From the NCBI GenBank assembly GCA_963834365.1, contig CAWIBS010000031.1:1-7521 (forward strand): DNA of 7,521 bases, in the 5' to 3' direction. The notes under the pieces are model-generated. The model saw only the letters and a program-made list of their open reading frames with translations, had not been told where the DNA came from and searched no databases. Origin of the DNA: CAWJAP01 sp963834365. GTDB taxonomy: Bacteria; Acidobacteriota; Vicinamibacteria; Vicinamibacterales; Vicinamibacteraceae. The translations under genes were made by a program, and so were the position numbers. Below, one piece after another: positions 6,020 through 7,521 of this stretch. Positions within the stretch are counted from its first letter, which is position 1. Each line of letters opens with the position of its first letter.

Positions 6020-7294
6020 ATGAGGGAGACGGCGAAGCTGGCAACCGTGATGGTCGTCCTGTCGGCGACCTGCGCGTTCGCGGCGGATTGGCCGTGGATC
6101 TACGGGCCGGCGAGGAACAGCACGTCCGACCAGAAGAGCTTGTTGCGCACCTGGCCAGCGGAAGGCCCGAAGGTGCTCTGGACCACGCCCGTCGGCGCCG
6201 GCTTCGGCGGCCCGGCGGTCAGCGACGGCAAGGTGTACCTGCTCGACCGGGACGAGCAGGTCGGCGACAAGCTGCGAGTCTTCGACCTGTCCACTGGCAA
6301 GGAACTCTGGAGCTTCGCGTACGACGCGCCCGGGACCTTCATGTTCGCCGGCTCGCGGACCACGCCGACGATCGACGGAGATCACGTCTACATCAGCGGA
6401 CCGCTGGGAGACCTGCACAGCGTCAATACGAAGACACGCCAACCTGTCTGGCGCAAGAACATCTGGAAGGACTTCGGCGGCGCCGAGCTACCGAGGTGGG
6501 CGATCGTTCAGCATCCGCTCATCTACGGCAATCTGCTGATCGTGGCGCCGCAGACCTCCCAGGCCGGAGTGGTCGCCTACGACAAGCTGACCGGTGAACT
6601 GAAATGGAAGTCGGCGGCGCTGTCCGGGTTGCCCGGATACGTGAGCCCGTCCATCGTCAAGGTCGGCGGAGAGGACCACGTCGTCATGACGATGGCCAGC
6701 GTGGGACGCGGACGGACCGCCAAGGACGGCAGCGTCAGCGGCCTCGATCCGCGCAGTGGAAAAGTGCTGTGGACGTACACGAACTGGCAGTGTCCCATCC
6801 CCGTGCCCCAGCCGGTGGACGCCGGCGAGGGCCGCGTGCTCATCACCGGCGGATACAGCGCCGGCAGCGCCATGTTCAAGGTCCAGAAGAAGGAAGACGG
6901 CAGTTTCGGCGTCACGGAGTTGTTCAAGAACCTCGACTTCGGCGCCCACACGCAGCCGCCGCTTCTCTACAAGGACCACTTCTACTCCCACTACACGATC
7001 AACGAGCGGAGCGACGGGCTCGTCGCCATGAGCCTGGATGGTCAGATCAGATGGAAGACCGACCAGCAGCCGGCCTTCGTCCGTGGAGGCTCCATCCTGG
7101 CTGACAGCCTGCTGCTCACCACCGACGGCAACACGAAGCTGTATCTGGTCGAGCCCGATCCCGCCGGGTTCAAGCCGCTCGCCAGCGCCGTCGTGCTCGA
7201 GCCTGGCGACAACTGGGCTCCGCTGGCCCTGGTCGATGGCAAGCTGCTCGTCCGCGGCCAGAAGCAATTGAAGTGCCTGCAGGTCGCGAAATAG
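6020..7294 (+). CDS. Exported PQQ/BamB-like beta-propeller repeat protein (second paralogue)
   Basis: This intact 424-residue member of the PQQ-binding-like beta-propeller family has a signal peptide over residues 1-21 (MRETAK, hydrophobic core, TCAFA) and a mature part starting ADWPWIYG. Blade motifs include VFDLSTGKELW (87-97), DGDHVYISGPLGDLHSV (119-135), AYDKLTGELKW (187-197), GLDPRSGKVLW (241-251) and MSLDGQIRW (337-345). It is a paralogue of the protein at 2528-3757. Both carry ADWP at 22-25, LL.xWPAxGPxVxWT at 41-55, and an N-I-x-(R/K)-DFGG block ending at residue 154, in the same positions without net gaps. No haem motif or Cys pair of quinoprotein dehydrogenases is present, so the function may be structural, substrate binding or an uncharacterised oxidoreductase activity. 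It is divergent from the dehydrogenase-cytochrome operon and may share its regulation. The downstream gene is convergent and unrelated. Confidence 0.88.
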   Translation: MRETAKLATVMVVLSATCAFAADWPWIYGPARNSTSDQKSLLRTWPAEGPKVLWTTPVGAGFGGPAVSDGKVYLLDRDEQVGDKLRVFDLSTGKELWSFAYDAPGTFMFAGSRTTPTIDGDHVYISGPLGDLHSVNTKTRQPVWRKNIWKDFGGAELPRWAIVQHPLIYGNLLIVAPQTSQAGVVAYDKLTGELKWKSAALSGLPGYVSPSIVKVGGEDHVVMTMASVGRGRTAKDGSVSGLDPRSGKVLWTYTNWQCPIPVPQPVDAGEGRVLITGGYSAGSAMFKVQKKEDGSFGVTELFKNLDFGAHTQPPLLYKDHFYSHYTINERSDGLVAMSLDGQIRWKTDQQPAFVRGGSILADSLLLTTDGNTKLYLVEPDPAGFKPLASAVVLEPGDNWAPLALVDGKLLVRGQKQLKCLQVAK

Positions 7295-7330
7295 CCACGC
7301 GCGATCCTCGGCCTGCCATGGTGCGCCGGT

Positions 7331-7521
7331 TCAGCGTCCCAGTTCGCGATAGAACGTGATCAGGTCCAGCGATTTCGGCGGCGCCGCGCCGAGTTGCCGG
7401 AGCATCGTCGTGACCTGCCCGCGATGATAGGTCGCGTGGTTCACCACGTGCTGCACGAGGTGCCACGTGCGGCTGGCTCCCGGCTGGCCGCTCAGCAGGC
7501 GGTACTCGATCACGCGCTCGA
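7331..7521 (-). CDS. DinB-family protein, C-terminal end (cut by window edge)
   Basis: Only the last 62-63 residues are in the window; the frame stays open to the edge, so the GTG at 7513 is not taken as a start. The signature LVQHVVNHATYHRGQVTTMLRQLG is the final helix of the DinB/YfiT-like four-helix-bundle superfamily. The two His residues of the NHxTYHRGQ motif belong to the three-His metal site; the third would lie upstream of the window. The end, DLITFYRELGR, is also typical. DinB-like proteins include thiol transferases and many damage-inducible proteins of unknown reaction, and nothing here specifies the substrate. The gene runs convergent to the second propeller gene, with 36 bp between the stops. 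Confidence 0.85.
   Translation of the reverse strand, partial: ERVIEYRLLSGQPGASRTWHLVQHVVNHATYHRGQVTTMLRQLGAAPPKSLDLITFYRELGR

Noticed and set aside
6488..7267. Minus-strand open frame (259 residues) opposite the second propeller gene
   Set aside because: It shows no recognisable motif, start signal or signal peptide, while the plus strand encodes an intact propeller.
7295..7330. Possible bidirectional terminator between the convergent stops
   Set aside because: Only a CCATGG palindrome and a weak GGC/GCC pairing are present, with no T-run on either strand.

Overview
The window is GC-rich bacterial chromosome with ordinary, densely packed genes on both strands. I see no rRNA, tRNA, CRISPR array, insertion sequence or phage gene. 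Secreted BamB/PQQ-type beta-propeller paralogues, a sugar dehydrogenase carrying a cytochrome c domain, an AraC-type regulator and a DinB-family protein would suit a soil or sediment bacterium such as an Acidobacteriota (Vicinamibacteria-like) member. That placement is inferred from gene content and is weak.

Left part (1-2547): a divergent pair. On the minus strand lies a group A flavoprotein monooxygenase or oxidoreductase (start 1380, stop 20), broken into two reading frames by an apparent one-base loss between 604 and 649. On the plus strand lies an AraC-family regulator (start near 1437). It has an arabinose-binding-type N-terminal domain, and its HTH domain runs out of frame at about 2436 because of one extra base; the missing tail is readable in the next frame to 2547. 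The 56 bp between the two starts hold a perfect 12-bp palindrome, a candidate operator.

Middle part (2528-5797, minus strand): a two-gene operon. The upstream gene is a secreted glucose/sorbosone-dehydrogenase-type PQQ beta-propeller joined to a C-terminal cytochrome c (CAACH) domain. It is also split, by one extra base near 4660. The downstream gene, 41 bp later, encodes an exported 409-residue BamB/PQQ-like beta-propeller.

Right part (6020-7521): divergent from that operon across a 222-bp gap is a second exported beta-propeller (424 residues), clearly a paralogue of the first. After it, convergent, is the C-terminal end of a DinB-family protein cut by the window edge.

The coherent biological picture is a secreted sugar-oxidation module: a dehydrogenase with its own haem domain, flanked by two related propellers and read from one divergent promoter region. 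The most unusual observation is that three conserved genes in 7.5 kb each carry a single-base disruption while the two propeller genes are intact. That is either consensus error in a draft sequence or genuine gene decay. I found no convincing new defence, mobile or RNA system.
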